A stretch of 64,000 bases of DNA, taken from assembly GCF_001078705.1 (NCBI RefSeq), contig NZ_CDMW01000001.1, positions 1,357,541 to 1,421,540 of the forward strand. Direction: 5' to 3'. This document shows, one piece after another, positions 15,859 to 25,631 of this stretch. Position 1 is the stretch's first letter; each line of letters opens with the position of its first letter. Below the pieces are notes generated by a model. It made no database searches, was not told the origin of the DNA, and saw only the letters and a list, made by a program, of their open reading frames with translations. The translations under genes and the position numbers were made by a program. The stretch comes from Streptococcus sanguinis. Its GTDB lineage: Bacteria; Bacillota; Bacilli; Lactobacillales; Streptococcaceae.

Positions 15859-16872
15859 CTAGTTTTCTTCTTCCTTGTAGTATTTTTGCAATTCTTCCGC
15901 TGAATTAATGACATGTTCCTGCCCATCTACTGAATATTTAGCTGGTATAGTCACGTTCTCAAATACATTCGTTCCAGGCGGAAAGAAGAGTTCGGTTACG
16001 TTTTTTACTAACTCAACATCGGTTTCTCTATTTAAGAAAGCAATGCAAGCATCTTTTTCATGCATAATCTTATATACTTGGGGATATTTACTTGATAGAA
16101 GTGAATTCTCAAATTGTTTTTCTGAATAAGAACTTTCCAGAGACATCCATGTTATATGAAGTCCAACACCTCTTTTTTCCATACGTTCATCAAAATTAGT
16201 GAAGATTGTAAAACCATTAGGAAGAACTCTATATGGATTAATTCCCTTATCTGAAACAATTCTCCCTTCATCTAGATTAATACAATATGCCTTTTCTTTA
16301 TCAGTTGACTTCTGTCTTAAATAGATTACTGCATAATACTTTTGAGTGTTTGAGTCCGCTATAATATCTGAACGGATTTTTATCGGAATCAAATCAGGGT
16401 CGTAGTTACGAACCATTTCAAAAACATCAAATTCTCTTTTTTTTAATTTTTTATTCTGGAATTTGTAAACTGCCAACTTCCAATATTCTCCTTTTTGAGG
16501 AATATTTCGATTAAATTCATTTTTATTCAATAGATTGGGATTAGCTTTGAGCTTCATGTAACTATTGACGAAATATCCGGAGTCAAACTCTCTTATAACA
16601 TCATAATCAGGATCTACTATATATGATTTTGCTTTTTTCATATTTTCCTGTTCTTCAGAATTTACAACGCTCCAGTTATAAGCAATAGCCTTATCGTTTT
16701 CAAGAAAGCTATAAACAGGTTCATATTCAGGAGAATAATACGTAAACTGCCCGTACTTTTCTTGGAACTTCTTTGCCTCTTCCTTACTCCAAATAAAATA
16801 CGTTGCAGCTCCTAGAAGCAAGAGCAAAGCGACCACAATACTCTTCCATTTAGTTAGTTTTTTACTTTTCAT
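15859..16872 (-). CDS. Membrane-anchored protein of unknown function
   Basis: 337 residues: a basic N-terminus, then one hydrophobic helix (about 12-27, IVVALLLLLGAATYFIW), then a large extracytoplasmic domain rich in Lys, Glu and aromatic residues (EKYGQFTYYSPEYEPVYSF). There is no lipobox cysteine, so it is an N-terminally anchored membrane protein rather than a lipoprotein. I recognise no domain. It follows the YihY gene by about 30 bp on the same strand and ends at a terminator, so it may close the murA-to-YihY run. Function unknown. Confidence 0.65.
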   Translation of the reverse strand: MKSKKLTKWKSIVVALLLLLGAATYFIWSKEEAKKFQEKYGQFTYYSPEYEPVYSFLENDKAIAYNWSVVNSEEQENMKKAKSYIVDPDYDVIREFDSGYFVNSYMKLKANPNLLNKNEFNRNIPQKGEYWKLAVYKFQNKKLKKREFDVFEMVRNYDPDLIPIKIRSDIIADSNTQKYYAVIYLRQKSTDKEKAYCINLDEGRIVSDKGINPYRVLPNGFTIFTNFDERMEKRGVGLHITWMSLESSYSEKQFENSLLSSKYPQVYKIMHEKDACIAFLNRETDVELVKNVTELFFPPGTNVFENVTIPAKYSVDGQEHVINSAEELQKYYKEEEN

Positions 16873-16904
16873 ACTTATTTATCCTTTTCCATTCCAAAAC
16901 AACA

Positions 16905-17816
16905 TCAGTCCTCTTCCCCATCCTGCTCTTTCTTCGTGAAAGTAAAGCGTCCAGTACTTTCAACTTGAAACCCTGACTCACAACAGCTCTGGATACTGGC
17001 ATTGAGCACTGCACCAACAATCAAAATTTTAGCAATCATGATAAACCAAAACATCATCACAACCATAATGATGGAACTGAAAAAACGAACATCAACTAGG
17101 TGATTTAAGTAATTGTCCATGTAAACGGAAAAGATATTAAGTAAAGCTAGAATGATCAAGAGCACAAAGGCGCTGCCAGGCAGAACATAGCGTTTTTTGT
17201 TGATTTTCACGTTAGGCAGGAAATAATAGAACATAACCAAAACCGCGAAGAGTATGGCGTAAATCAATGGCTCCGTAAAATTCTGCAAGTGCTGATAGAG
17301 TTGGCTATCAAGTTTCCAGTAAGTACGGAGAAAATCAAGCGACATATGGCCAAACATGGTCAGAAAGAGGGCCAAGGCAAATAGAATCTGCAGACCTAGA
17401 CTCACAAAGAGACTCATGACGCGATGAGAAATCAGCCCCCGACTCTTAGCCACCCCATAGGCTTTATTAAAGGCAATCTGTAGGAAATTCATGGACTTGG
17501 AAAAAGTCCAAAGAGCCGACAAGACTGAGAAGCTCAGCAGGCCAGTCGAAGGCTGGGTCAGCACTTCACGCATGACTTTTGCCACAACATCATATAAAGT
17601 CTCTGGCAGCATGTCCTTGATAGCTGTCAGAAAATCCGCAATTGGAATATGGAAATAAGGCAGAATATTGACGATAATCAAGAGCAAGGGAAAAACGGAA
17701 ATCAGCCAATAATAAGCAACTGCAACGCTGCTCAGCTCACTATCTGCCTCTTTATAAAAACGGAAAAATTCTCTTAAAAACTGATTGTTGCGAACCTTAC
17801 TAAATAATTTCTTCAC
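16905..17816 (-). CDS. YihY/BrkB-family membrane protein
   Basis: The GTG at 17814-17816 (MKKLFSKVRNNQF, 303 aa) is preferred, because AAGGAGAAG lies about 6 bases upstream; the longer frame from 17846 would place that site inside the gene. Six membrane segments and the family pattern AVAYYWLISVFPLLLIIV with later LPNVKINKKRYVLPG identify YihY/BrkB (once called RNase BN), a conserved membrane protein of unclear role. It follows map by about 50 bp in the same direction. Confidence 0.88.
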   Translation of the reverse strand: MKKLFSKVRNNQFLREFFRFYKEADSELSSVAVAYYWLISVFPLLLIIVNILPYFHIPIADFLTAIKDMLPETLYDVVAKVMREVLTQPSTGLLSFSVLSALWTFSKSMNFLQIAFNKAYGVAKSRGLISHRVMSLFVSLGLQILFALALFLTMFGHMSLDFLRTYWKLDSQLYQHLQNFTEPLIYAILFAVLVMFYYFLPNVKINKKRYVLPGSAFVLLIILALLNIFSVYMDNYLNHLVDVRFFSSIIMVVMMFWFIMIAKILIVGAVLNASIQSCCESGFQVESTGRFTFTKKEQDGEED

Positions 17817-17864
17817 TCTCTTCTCCTTCAAAAAAAGCTGAGACAAGTGCCCAGCCTTTGATTT

Positions 17865-18722
17865 CTAATAAGTCCCTTCTTCTCCCTGGCTGGTCAGAAT
17901 GACAGGACCATCTTTTGTAATGACAAACTGATGCTCATACTGGCAAGACAAGCCGCCATCCAGCGTTTTATGTGCCCAGCCGGTCTCAAAGTCCGTATCA
18001 ATTTCCCAGGTACCTGTATTGATCATGGGCTCGATAGTCAGAACCATTCCCTCACGCAAGCGCAAGCCGCGTCCTGCTCGACCGTAATGCGGCACCATAG
18101 GCTCCTCATGCATGGTTGGGCCAACACCGTGCCCCACCAAATCCCGCACAACGCCATAGCCATGACTTTCAGCATATTCCTGAATAGCTGCACCAATGTC
18201 GCCGATACGATTGCCGACCTTAGCTGCCGCAATTCCACGATAGAGACATTCCTTGGTCACATCCATCAGCTGCTGAGCTTCTGGGCTAATCTTTCCTACT
18301 GCATAGGTCCAGCAAGAGTCTGCCACGCCGCCTCGGAAGCTCTCTGTGTGCTGCTTCATCTGTGCTACATTGTCAAAATCTAGCTTGGACACATCCAACT
18401 CTGCCTTATCGATCAAGCCAACCACCATATCAACGCTGATGACATCACCTTCTACCAGCTTCTGATGACGGGGAAAGGCATGGGCTACCTCGTCATTAAG
18501 AGAGCAGCAGGTCGCATAAGGATAGTCAATGACAGAGCCTTCAACACCAATTTGCAGAGGCAGCGCATTGTCTTCTTTACAACGCTTGCGAACATACTCT
18601 TCAATGTCCCACATGTCAATACCTGGCTTAATCAAGTCTCTCAAACCAATATGGACAGAAGCCAGAAAATCTCCACTCTTGTCCATCAAGTCAATTTCAC
18701 GCTGTGATTTTAAAGTAATCAT
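17865..18722 (-). CDS. map: Methionine aminopeptidase, type I
   Basis: Removes the initiator methionine from nascent proteins using two divalent metals. It is 285 residues, the longer streptococcal form with an insert around 105-155. Metal-binding and active-site elements are visible: the aspartate in DVISVDMVVG, HGVGPTMHEEPMVPHYG with the catalytic histidines, the glutamate in LTIEPMI, and YEHQFVIT near the C-terminus. It lies 21 bp downstream of the CBS/HotDog gene, within a run of minus-strand genes from murA. Confidence 0.95.
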   Translation of the reverse strand: MITLKSQREIDLMDKSGDFLASVHIGLRDLIKPGIDMWDIEEYVRKRCKEDNALPLQIGVEGSVIDYPYATCCSLNDEVAHAFPRHQKLVEGDVISVDMVVGLIDKAELDVSKLDFDNVAQMKQHTESFRGGVADSCWTYAVGKISPEAQQLMDVTKECLYRGIAAAKVGNRIGDIGAAIQEYAESHGYGVVRDLVGHGVGPTMHEEPMVPHYGRAGRGLRLREGMVLTIEPMINTGTWEIDTDFETGWAHKTLDGGLSCQYEHQFVITKDGPVILTSQGEEGTY

Positions 18723-18743
18723 TCTTTCTCTAATTTCCTCTTC

Positions 18744-20021
18744 TTAATTAATTTTCACTGTAATCGTCGCTTTGGCAACCAGCATCGCTTCCAGATACAT
18801 CTCAAAGTCTATAATGGCTGTCCGCCTAGTCTGACGGATAATGCGCGGCTGGATATGCAGTAGGTCATCAATCTGAACCGCCTGAAAGAAATAAATCATC
18901 AGCTGGTCGATAATCAAGCTGCGGCCGCTGTTGACCATGAGCTGCTGGGTAATCCGAGTCAGAATTTCTGTCAGCACACCGTTGGCCAGCACACCATTTT
19001 GCTCCAGCATAAAAGGCTCAACGGTAAAGGAAAACAAATCATCCTGACGGCTAATCTTCTGTCCCACCTGCTCACTGAAAGTCGGTAAGCTGGAAATTTG
19101 AGAACGGCTCATTTTTTCCATAATATCCCGCCGCGTAATCACACCTAGCAAGGTCTGATTGCTGCGAACCACTGGTATCATTTCAAAATCTTCTGCAATC
19201 ATGCGCTGACTGATATTGGCAATATTGGCAGATAGGCCTGTCATAAAGACATTTTTCGTCATGACCTTATCCAAGGTTGTCAGAGGCGACTTATCCCCCG
19301 CGTCACGCATGGTTACTACTCCCACTAGCATCTGCTGCTGGTTGATAACCGGAAACCGGCTGGCACGATTGCGACGGACCAAATCCAGATAGTCACGAAC
19401 AGTATCAGTATCATGCAAGAAGCCGTACTCGTGGCTGGAGCGATAGACCTGCTCCACTGTTAAAATATCGGTCTTGATCTGCATATTGGATAAGGCACGA
19501 TTAATCATGGTTGCAACGGTGTAGGTATCGTGCTTGGTCCTGAGAACCGGTATATTAAGCAAATTAGCCATCTTCAGAACTTCCGAGCTGACTTCAAATC
19601 CTCCGGTTACCAACACAGCATTCTCATTTTCCAGGGCCAAGAGCTGAATTTTCGTCCGGTCTCCGACAATCAAAAGACCGCCCTCTGTCAGATAGCGTAG
19701 GATATTCTGCTCCGTCATGGCTCCGATAGAAAATTTATTGAACTCTTTTTCTAGACCATCTTCTCCAGCCAATACTTCTGAGCCAGTAATATCAACGATT
19801 TCCTTATAGGTCAGATGCTCCAAGACAACTTTCTTGGACTTGACCCGAACCGTACCACTCCGAGGCCTGGTCTCAACAATACCGCGGTTCTCCGCTTCCT
19901 TGATCGCTCGATAGGCCGTACCATCGCTGACTCCCAGATAGTTTGAAATACTGCGGACACTGACCCTCTTGCCGATTGGAAGATTTTCAAGATAGGTTAA
20001 AATTTCCTGATGCTTACTCAT
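18744..20021 (-). CDS. HTH-DRTGG-CBS-HotDog regulatory protein (YtoI-like)
   Basis: 425 residues from the ATG at 20019-20021 (MSKHQEILTYLENL), chosen because GAGAGGAAA lies 8 bases upstream; the longer start at 20039 lacks a site. Modules in order: a winged HTH (5-60, VRSISNYLGVSDGTAYRAI), a DRTGG domain (about 65-180, LIVGDRTKIQLLA), two CBS domains (about 195-310, MRDAGD and RRDIMEKMSR) and a C-terminal HotDog fold (about 315-425). Nucleotide binding by the CBS pair and ligand or thioester binding by the HotDog are known for these folds; the target genes are not known. The start overlaps the previous gene's stop (ATGAGTAA). Confidence 0.88.
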   Translation of the reverse strand: MSKHQEILTYLENLPIGKRVSVRSISNYLGVSDGTAYRAIKEAENRGIVETRPRSGTVRVKSKKVVLEHLTYKEIVDITGSEVLAGEDGLEKEFNKFSIGAMTEQNILRYLTEGGLLIVGDRTKIQLLALENENAVLVTGGFEVSSEVLKMANLLNIPVLRTKHDTYTVATMINRALSNMQIKTDILTVEQVYRSSHEYGFLHDTDTVRDYLDLVRRNRASRFPVINQQQMLVGVVTMRDAGDKSPLTTLDKVMTKNVFMTGLSANIANISQRMIAEDFEMIPVVRSNQTLLGVITRRDIMEKMSRSQISSLPTFSEQVGQKISRQDDLFSFTVEPFMLEQNGVLANGVLTEILTRITQQLMVNSGRSLIIDQLMIYFFQAVQIDDLLHIQPRIIRQTRRTAIIDFEMYLEAMLVAKATITVKIN

Positions 20022-20565
20022 TAAAATTTCCTCTCTCATAACGGTACTCCAGATAATCTCTCATCTTCCTCGTGTACCGATCGCTCCCTTTAAACTGCCG
20101 GTAGAGGCTGAAGCCAGATTTTTGAGCTACCTTTTGACTAGCTAGGTTCTCTGCGTGAGTGATAATACTAAGTCGTTTGAAGTCAAAGCGGGTAAAAGAT
20201 AGAAAAGCAATTTCTCGAACAATTTCCGTCATCAGCCCTTGTCCCCAGTGGTCTTGCCGCAGAAAATAGCCTAACTCAGCTTCTTTCTTAATCTCATCCA
20301 TCTTTTCAAACTTGACAGAGCCAATCATTTCCTGCGTTTCCTTGTGACAAATAGCCCAAATCCCCAGAGGATTTTTCATAAAGAAATTGGCAATGACGTA
20401 TTCACTTTCCTCTAGGCTTGCTTCTGTCGGAAAGATGAACTGAGTATTTTCCGGATTGGACGCAATCTTATATAGAGCCCCTGCATCTTCAAATACAATA
20501 GGCCGCAAAAAAGCATGCTCCGTCTCAATAAATGAACAAGCTGCTAAATGAGTCCACAAATTCAT
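20014..20565 (-). CDS. GNAT N-acetyltransferase (RimJ/RimL type)
   Basis: 183 residues with the acetyl-CoA binding fold: LRPIVFEDAGALYKIASNPE, then ELGYFLRQDHWGQGLMTE (the Q/R-x-x-G-x-G/A turn) and LSIITHAENLASQKVAQKSG. This subgroup acetylates protein N-termini or small amines; the substrate cannot be read. It sits 33 bp after murA and overlaps the CBS/HotDog gene by 8 bases. Confidence 0.87.
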   Translation of the reverse strand: MNLWTHLAACSFIETEHAFLRPIVFEDAGALYKIASNPENTQFIFPTEASLEESEYVIANFFMKNPLGIWAICHKETQEMIGSVKFEKMDEIKKEAELGYFLRQDHWGQGLMTEIVREIAFLSFTRFDFKRLSIITHAENLASQKVAQKSGFSLYRQFKGSDRYTRKMRDYLEYRYERGNFNE

Positions 20566-20598
20566 CTGCTACCTCTACAAAAAATAAGCGAAAAACGC

Positions 20599-21858
20599 TT
20601 ATTCTTCTATCAACTGGATATCTGCACCCAGATTTGTTAATTTTTCAATAATATTGGAATAGCCGCGCAAGATAAACTCGATATTAGTAATCTCTGTCTT
20701 TCCTTGAGCCATCAAACCAGCAATAACCAAGGCAGCTCCTGCTCGTAAATCGGTCGCCTTGACCTGAGCTCCCTGCAGTTGATTTGGTCCCTCATAGACA
20801 ATCTGATCACTACTGGTCGAAATTTTGCCTGCCATCTTAGCCAGCTCCGCCACATGGTTAACCCGCTTCTCATAGATCGTGTCCGTGATTTTACCATGGC
20901 CATTAGCCGTCAGCAAGAGCGGGGTAATAGGCTGTTGTAGGTCAGTTGCAAAGCCTGGATAAGGAGAAGTCTTAATGTTTATAGCTCTCAGAGTTTGCTG
21001 CTCTTCGACAAAAATGCTGTCTTCAGAAACCGTCATCCGAACACCCATTTCCTCAAGCTTAGCAATAAAACTCTCTAAATGCTCATAAAGGACATTATTA
21101 ATCTGAATTCCCTGACCAATAGCTGCAGCAAGAGCGATATAAGTTCCTGCCTCGATACGGTCAGGAATTACTTGATGACGCGTTCCATGAAGGTGTGGAA
21201 CCCCCTCAATCGTGATAATATCAGTTCCTGCTCCACGGATGTGCGCTCCCATATTATTCAAGAGAGTTGCCACATCGATGATTTCTGGCTCCCGCGCTGC
21301 ATTTTCAATAATGGTTCGACCTTTGGCCTTGACAGCAGCTAACATCGTATTGATGGTAGCGCCCACGCTGACCGTATCCATATAAATGCTAGCGCCTTTC
21401 AGCTGCTGACCTCCTGTGGATAGGTTCATGTAGTTGCCATCCATGGTCATCTTAGCCCCCATGGCTTCAAAAGCCTTGAGATGCAAGTCAATAGGACGCG
21501 GCCCCAAGTCACAACCACCAGGCAGACCTACCGTCGCTTCACCATAGCGTCCAAGCAAGCTTCCATAGAAATAATAAGATGCTCTTAGACTGTTGATTTT
21601 TCCATAAGGCATAGGGACGTTTTGGATACCGCGCGGATCAATCGTCAAACTGTCCTCAGAGCGAGTAACACTAGCTCCCATGGCAATCATAATATCAATC
21701 AGACTATCCACGTCCGAAATATCAGGAACACCATCCAACGTTACAATATCATCCGCCAGAATCACAGCCGGAATCAAGGCAACGACACTGTTTTTAGCAC
21801 CATTAATAGTCACCTCTCCTTTTAAGGGGCGACCACCATGTATTACAATTTTTTTCAT
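20599..21858 (-). CDS. murA: UDP-GlcNAc 1-carboxyvinyltransferase (MurA, MurZ-type paralogue)
   Basis: First committed step of peptidoglycan synthesis: transfer of enolpyruvate from PEP to UDP-GlcNAc; the target of fosfomycin. It is 419 residues. Lys22 of INGAKNS and the active-site Cys116 in [14 protein letters not shown] are present. The residues around Cys (C-D/H-L-G-P) and the [16 protein letters not shown] block match the MurZ (MurAB) subfamily of Firmicutes, which usually have a second MurA elsewhere. It leads a minus-strand run (murA, GNAT, CBS/HotDog, map, YihY). Confidence 0.94.
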   Translation of the reverse strand: MKKIVIHGGRPLKGEVTINGAKNSVVALIPAVILADDIVTLDGVPDISDVDSLIDIMIAMGASVTRSEDSLTIDPRGIQNVPMPYGKINSLRASYYFYGSLLGRYGEATVGLPGGCDLGPRPIDLHLKAFEAMGAKMTMDGNYMNLSTGGQQLKGASIYMDTVSVGATINTMLAAVKAKGRTIIENAAREPEIIDVATLLNNMGAHIRGAGTDIITIEGVPHLHGTRHQVIPDRIEAGTYIALAAAIGQGIQINNVLYEHLESFIAKLEEMGVRMTVSEDSIFVEEQQTLRAINIKTSPYPGFATDLQQPITPLLLTANGHGKITDTIYEKRVNHVAELAKMAGKISTSSDQIVYEGPNQLQGAQVKATDLRAGAALVIAGLMAQGKTEITNIEFILRGYSNIIEKLTNLGADIQLIEE

Positions 21859-22087
21859 GTTTAAAATAAAGCTCTTTCAAGGTATTGCCATTTATTATAC
21901 CACAGATTCGGGAAATTTCCTATACTTTTAGATAAATAAGACAATTGAAATTAAAATGAAACAGGGAAAATGGCTTTTTCAATAATTTTTCAGAAAAACA
22001 GCATTGCAAAAAATGAAAGAAGCACAAGGTTAGACTGCTTGCCTTTTTAAAGTTGCCTGTATAGAAATGACTTTTTCTTTAGAAAAT

Positions 22088-22122
22088 AGAAAAGTTCCCA
22101 ATCATGACGATTGAGAACTGTC
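22088..22122 (-). terminator. metK terminator
   Basis: Minus strand AGTTCTCAATC/GATTGGGAACT stem-loop followed by TTTTC, directly after the metK stop. The 21,860-22,085 stretch between it and murA is AT-rich and shows nothing else I can support. Confidence 0.75.
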
Positions 22123-22125
22123 ATC

Positions 22126-23316
22126 TTACTGCACTGCTGCCTTCAAAGCCTCTACCTTATCCAACTTTTCCCAAGGCAGGTCAATGTCTGTCCTACCCAT
22201 GTGGCCATAAGCTGCTGTCTGACAGTAGATTGGTCGTTTCAAATCCAGCATTTGAATGATACCGGCCGGACGCAGATCAAAAATCTGACGAACAGCTTCC
22301 TGAAGCTTGCTTTCTGCAACAGCACCAGTTCCAAAAGTATCAATCCGTACAGAAACCGGCTGAGCCACACCAATGGCATAGGCTAACTGCACTTCTGCTT
22401 TCTTGGCCAGTCCAGCCGCCACGATGTTTTTAGCGATGTAGCGAGCTGCGTATGAAGCTGAGCGATCGACCTTGGTTGCATCCTTACCAGAGAAGGCACC
22501 GCCACCGTGACGAGCATAACCGCCGTAAGTATCCACAATAATCTTACGTCCAGTCAAGCCAGAGTCACCTTGCGGGCCGCCAATTACAAAGCGACCGGTT
22601 GGATTGATGAAGAATTTCGTCTTATCATCCAAATACTGGGCTGGAATAACTGCTTTAATTACCTTTTCAATCACATCACGATGAATCTCTTCATTGGTCA
22701 CTTCTGGGTCATGCTGGGTCGAAATAACTACCGTATCCACGCGCACAGGCTGGTCATTTTCATCATACTCAACGGTCACCTGTGACTTGGCATCTGGACG
22801 CAGATAGGCAATCTCTCCTGATTTGCGCAACTCTGCCAATCGACGGACTAGCTTGTGACTGAGCGAGATAGGAAGCGGCATGAGCTCTGGCGTTTCATCC
22901 ACTGCAAAGCCAAACATAAGCCCCTGGTCTCCAGCACCGATTAAGTCCAATGGATCTTGATCCGCATTCCCACGAACCTCCAAAGCTTCATTGACACCCT
23001 GAGCAATATCTGGCGACTGCTCTACCAAAGACGGATGCACACCGACTGTCTCGGCTGAAAATCCATACTCTGTATTGGTGTAGCCAATCTCTGCAATGGT
23101 ATCACGAACCACACAATTGATATCCACATAGGCTGTGGTTGAAATTTCACCAAAAACATGAACTGAGCCCGTATAAACGGCTGTTTCAGCAGCCACATGG
23201 GCATCTGGATCCTGACTCAAGACAGCATCCAAAATAGCATCGGAAATTTGGTCTGCAATCTTATCGGGATGCCCCTCCGATACAGACTCAGACGTGAAAA
23301 GTTTACGTTCTGACAT
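22126..23316 (-). CDS. metK: S-adenosylmethionine synthetase
   Basis: Makes SAM from methionine and ATP. It is 396 residues with the family signatures [29 protein letters not shown] (the methionine-loop hexapeptide region) and [17 protein letters not shown] (the P-loop-like GGGAFSGKD). The start is fixed by the GGGGGGAC ribosome site 7 bases upstream, which is also the controlled part of the SMK riboswitch. It stands alone between two terminators. Confidence 0.97.
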   Translation of the reverse strand: MSERKLFTSESVSEGHPDKIADQISDAILDAVLSQDPDAHVAAETAVYTGSVHVFGEISTTAYVDINCVVRDTIAEIGYTNTEYGFSAETVGVHPSLVEQSPDIAQGVNEALEVRGNADQDPLDLIGAGDQGLMFGFAVDETPELMPLPISLSHKLVRRLAELRKSGEIAYLRPDAKSQVTVEYDENDQPVRVDTVVISTQHDPEVTNEEIHRDVIEKVIKAVIPAQYLDDKTKFFINPTGRFVIGGPQGDSGLTGRKIIVDTYGGYARHGGGAFSGKDATKVDRSASYAARYIAKNIVAAGLAKKAEVQLAYAIGVAQPVSVRIDTFGTGAVAESKLQEAVRQIFDLRPAGIIQMLDLKRPIYCQTAAYGHMGRTDIDLPWEKLDKVEALKAAVQ

Positions 23317-23566
23317 AGAAATGTCCCCCCTTAAAAAATATTAAACAAGTAAACAAACTCAAAAACTCTTTAAAAACATGTCACCTGCGAGTTACGACGC
23401 GAAAGAAATAAAAACAATACCTTTTTATTTCTGAAGCTAGTAAGACGCATAGGTTGACCGCAGAATAGCGGCAACCGTAGAATGACGTGCGACTTTTGGA
23501 GCCGTCATTGTTTGCGAGTTACAAAGTACTGATAGAAGTTTCCTACCACCTTATCGGGACTATATA
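23317..23566 (-). ncRNA. SMK box (SAM-III) riboswitch with a long structured linker
   Basis: Minus strand: AGTCCCGATAAGGTGGTAGG, AAACTTC, then ACTTTGTAAC (23519-23566) matches the SMK core (UUCCCGAAAGGAUGGCGGAAAC ... CUUGUAAC in Enterococcus). GTCCC can pair with the GGGGGGAC ribosome site at 23323-23330. In the classic SMK the two halves are adjacent; here about 180 bases separate them. The linker holds three hairpins: AGAAATAAAAA/TTTTTATTTCT (23404-23432), GGTTGCCGC/GCGGTCAACC (23451-23476) and a TGACG/CGTCA stem (23483-23507). Known logic: SAM favours pairing that hides the ribosome site. Confidence 0.82.
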
Positions 23567-23574
23567 ACTTTCTC

Positions 23575-23580
23575 ATTATA
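23575..23580 (-). promoter_or_regulatory. -10 box of the metK promoter
   Basis: Minus strand TATAAT preceded by AGTGG; a weak -35 (CTGAAT) lies 17 bases upstream. The predicted transcript starts a few bases before the SMK aptamer. Confidence 0.6.
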
Positions 23581-23615
23581 CCACTTTTCCCTAAAAAATT
23601 CAGAATTTTTTTAAT

Positions 23616-23648
23616 AGAAAAAGCTATAATCAGAAACTATAGCTTTAT
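23616..23648 (-). terminator. Terminator after the TPR gene
   Basis: AAAGCTATA/TATAGCTTTTTC hairpin with a T-run on the minus strand, 13-45 bases past the TPR stop codon. Confidence 0.75.
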
Positions 23649-23660
23649 TGCAATGATAAA

Positions 23661-24275
23661 CTAAGGGCAGCTTGCTAACAACTCTTCAACTTCCGCCTTA
23701 CCGATAGCATCATCAGCTTGGTCAAAAAGTCTGATAGCAGCCGCAAAGTTGGTTCTTGCTTCTTTGAGATTTCCCAAAGCTTGAGCAATTTCACCCAATC
23801 CTCGGCAAATACATGCATGGTTTATCACATCATCTGACTCCTTAGCATAGATATGCGCCTTTCGCATAAACTCCTGAGCTTGAGTCAATCGGCCTAATTT
23901 AAGATTTAGGTAGCCTAGCTCATAGAGATTAACTGATTGACGATAATGGTCATCTGGGAAATACATCGCTAGGAAAGCAGCTTCTTTTTCTATCCACTCT
24001 AAAGCTTGATAAAAATCTCCCGCAACTCTAGCAACATAACCTAGCTGATGATAAGCGATATGCTCATTTTCAATATCACCATCATTCTGAGCCTGAATCA
24101 GATAAATCTCCAAATTTGCAAAAGCATTCTGATAATCTTGCCTTTCTACAGCTAGATAAGCTCGTAAATTCCAGCGGCTAAAAGAATCTTTTTCCAGCTG
24201 CTGCTCTAGTTCTTCGGCCTTATTTAACTGTCCTTCAAAGAAATGCTGCCAAGCAGCTGCCAATTTATCATTCAT
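23661..24275 (-). CDS. Tetratricopeptide-repeat protein
   Basis: 204 residues of helical repeats of about 34-40 residues, for example AYHQLGYVARVAGDFYQALEW, LYELGYLNLKLGRLTQAQEF and CRGLGEIAQALGNLKEARTN. Cytosolic, no signal. TPRs bind proteins; the partner is not evident. It lies 33 bp after the deaminase gene and is probably co-transcribed. Confidence 0.85.
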   Translation of the reverse strand: MNDKLAAAWQHFFEGQLNKAEELEQQLEKDSFSRWNLRAYLAVERQDYQNAFANLEIYLIQAQNDGDIENEHIAYHQLGYVARVAGDFYQALEWIEKEAAFLAMYFPDDHYRQSVNLYELGYLNLKLGRLTQAQEFMRKAHIYAKESDDVINHACICRGLGEIAQALGNLKEARTNFAAAIRLFDQADDAIGKAEVEELLASCP

Positions 24276-24308
24276 CTGCCTTCTCTTTTTATCTCCAGAA
24301 CTTCTCTT

Positions 24309-24776
24309 CTAAACTAAATCCGTTTGAGCGATAGCCTTCTTGACATCATCCAGCGGCAAATGAACCAATTCCACCTCTTTTTCCTTGTAGAGATACTGAG
24401 CATAGTCATCTATCCGATATTGGTTGATAAAGACAACCCGTTTGCAGCCGACCTGAAGCAGTTGCTTGGTACAGTTGAGGCAGGGAAAATGGGTCACATA
24501 AGCTGTAAAGCCCTTGGGAACTCCCCGCTCGGCTCCTTGCAAGATGGCATTGACCTCAGCATGCAAGGTCCGTACGCAGTGACCGTCAATGACCAAGCAC
24601 TCATGGTCAATACAGTGCTCAGTCCCCGAAACAGAGCCATTGTAACCAGTTGAAATAACCTTATTATCCTTGACCAAGACAGCGCCGACCTTGGCCCGCT
24701 TGCAGGTTGAACGATTAGCGATTAAGAGAGCCTGAGCCGCAAAATACTGGTCCCAAGCCAAACGATTTTCTGACAT
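24309..24776 (-). CDS. dCMP deaminase family protein (ComEB-like)
   Basis: 155 residues of the zinc-dependent cytidine/deoxycytidylate deaminase fold. The zinc site is HAEVNAIL and PCLNC; the substrate side has STCKRAKVGAVLVKD and ISTGYNGSVSGTEHC. These enzymes convert dCMP to dUMP for thymidylate synthesis; the orthologue in Bacillus is comEB, but the competence role is unproven. It is the first gene of a two-gene unit with the TPR protein. Confidence 0.9.
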   Translation of the reverse strand: MSENRLAWDQYFAAQALLIANRSTCKRAKVGAVLVKDNKVISTGYNGSVSGTEHCIDHECLVIDGHCVRTLHAEVNAILQGAERGVPKGFTAYVTHFPCLNCTKQLLQVGCKRVVFINQYRIDDYAQYLYKEKEVELVHLPLDDVKKAIAQTDLV

Positions 24777-24956
24777 AATTTCTCCATTCTACTGATTTTT
24801 TATTTACATAAATGTCTGTTTTTTCTATTATATCGCAAATCCCTATTTTTAACTAGCTTTACCATGAAAGCTGTCTTATCAGTAACAAGCCTTTATCTAT
24901 AATATAAGTGGCATGGCAGGCAATTTCTCTCTCCATACTTTTCATTAAGAGTTATG

Positions 24957-24990
24957 GAAAAAGAACCAAGGAAATCCTCAGTTCTTATTT
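24957..24990 (-). terminator. Terminator of infC-rpmI-rplT
   Basis: AAGAACTGAGGA/TCCTTGGTTCTT stem with a T-run on the minus strand, starting just past the rplT stop. The bases between it and 24,777 show nothing else. Confidence 0.75.
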
Positions 24991-24993
24991 TAA

Positions 24994-25353
24994 TTATTTA
25001 CCAAGCTTAGCTTTAGCTGCATCTGCAAGAGCTGTGAAAGCTGCTGCATCGTTAACAGCCAAGTCAGCCAACATTTTACGGTTAACTTCAATCTCAGCCA
25101 ATTTCAAACCATGCATCAATTGTGAGTATGAAAGTCCGTTCAAACGAGCTGCCGCATTGATACGAGTGATCCAAAGTTTGCGGAAGTCACGTTTTTTCTG
25201 ACGACGGTCACGGTATGCATAGTAGTAAGAGTTCATTACTTGCTCTTTTGCAGTACGGAACAAGATATGTTTTGCTCCATAGTAACCTTTAGCTAATTTT
25301 AAAATACGTTTACGGCGTTTGCGTGATACAACGCCACCTTTAACACGTGCCAT
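24994..25353 (-). CDS. rplT: 50S ribosomal protein L20
   Basis: 119 residues, the usual length; starts [20 protein letters not shown] and holds the rRNA-binding core [19 protein letters not shown]. Early assembly protein of the large subunit; in Firmicutes L20 also binds the infC leader to repress its own operon. Third gene of infC-rpmI-rplT. Confidence 0.98.
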
Positions 25354-25397
25354 TTATATTTCCTCCAATATTTCCTAGATAATCGTTACAGTAGCTC

Positions 25398-25598
25398 TTA
25401 TTTCAGACCTGTAAGCATTGCTTTGATACGCTTGAAATCTCCTGCATGCACCATTCCTGCTTTGCGAAGATGACGGCGTTGTTTCTTAGTCTTTCCGTGG
25501 AAACGGTGAGAAGTGTAAGCACGGAAACGTTTCAAGCCACCAGAACCTGTACGTTTGAAACGTTTAGCTGATGCGCGGTGTGTTTTTTGTTTTGGCAT
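25398..25598 (-). CDS. rpmI: 50S ribosomal protein L35
   Basis: 66 residues, strongly basic ([20 protein letters not shown]). Standard neighbour between infC and rplT; 44 bp ahead of rplT. Confidence 0.98.
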   Translation of the reverse strand: MPKQKTHRASAKRFKRTGSGGLKRFRAYTSHRFHGKTKKQRRHLRKAGMVHAGDFKRIKAMLTGLK

Positions 25599-25631
25599 AA
25601 TGTTTTCTCCTTTTTCTATCTTTCTGACAAT

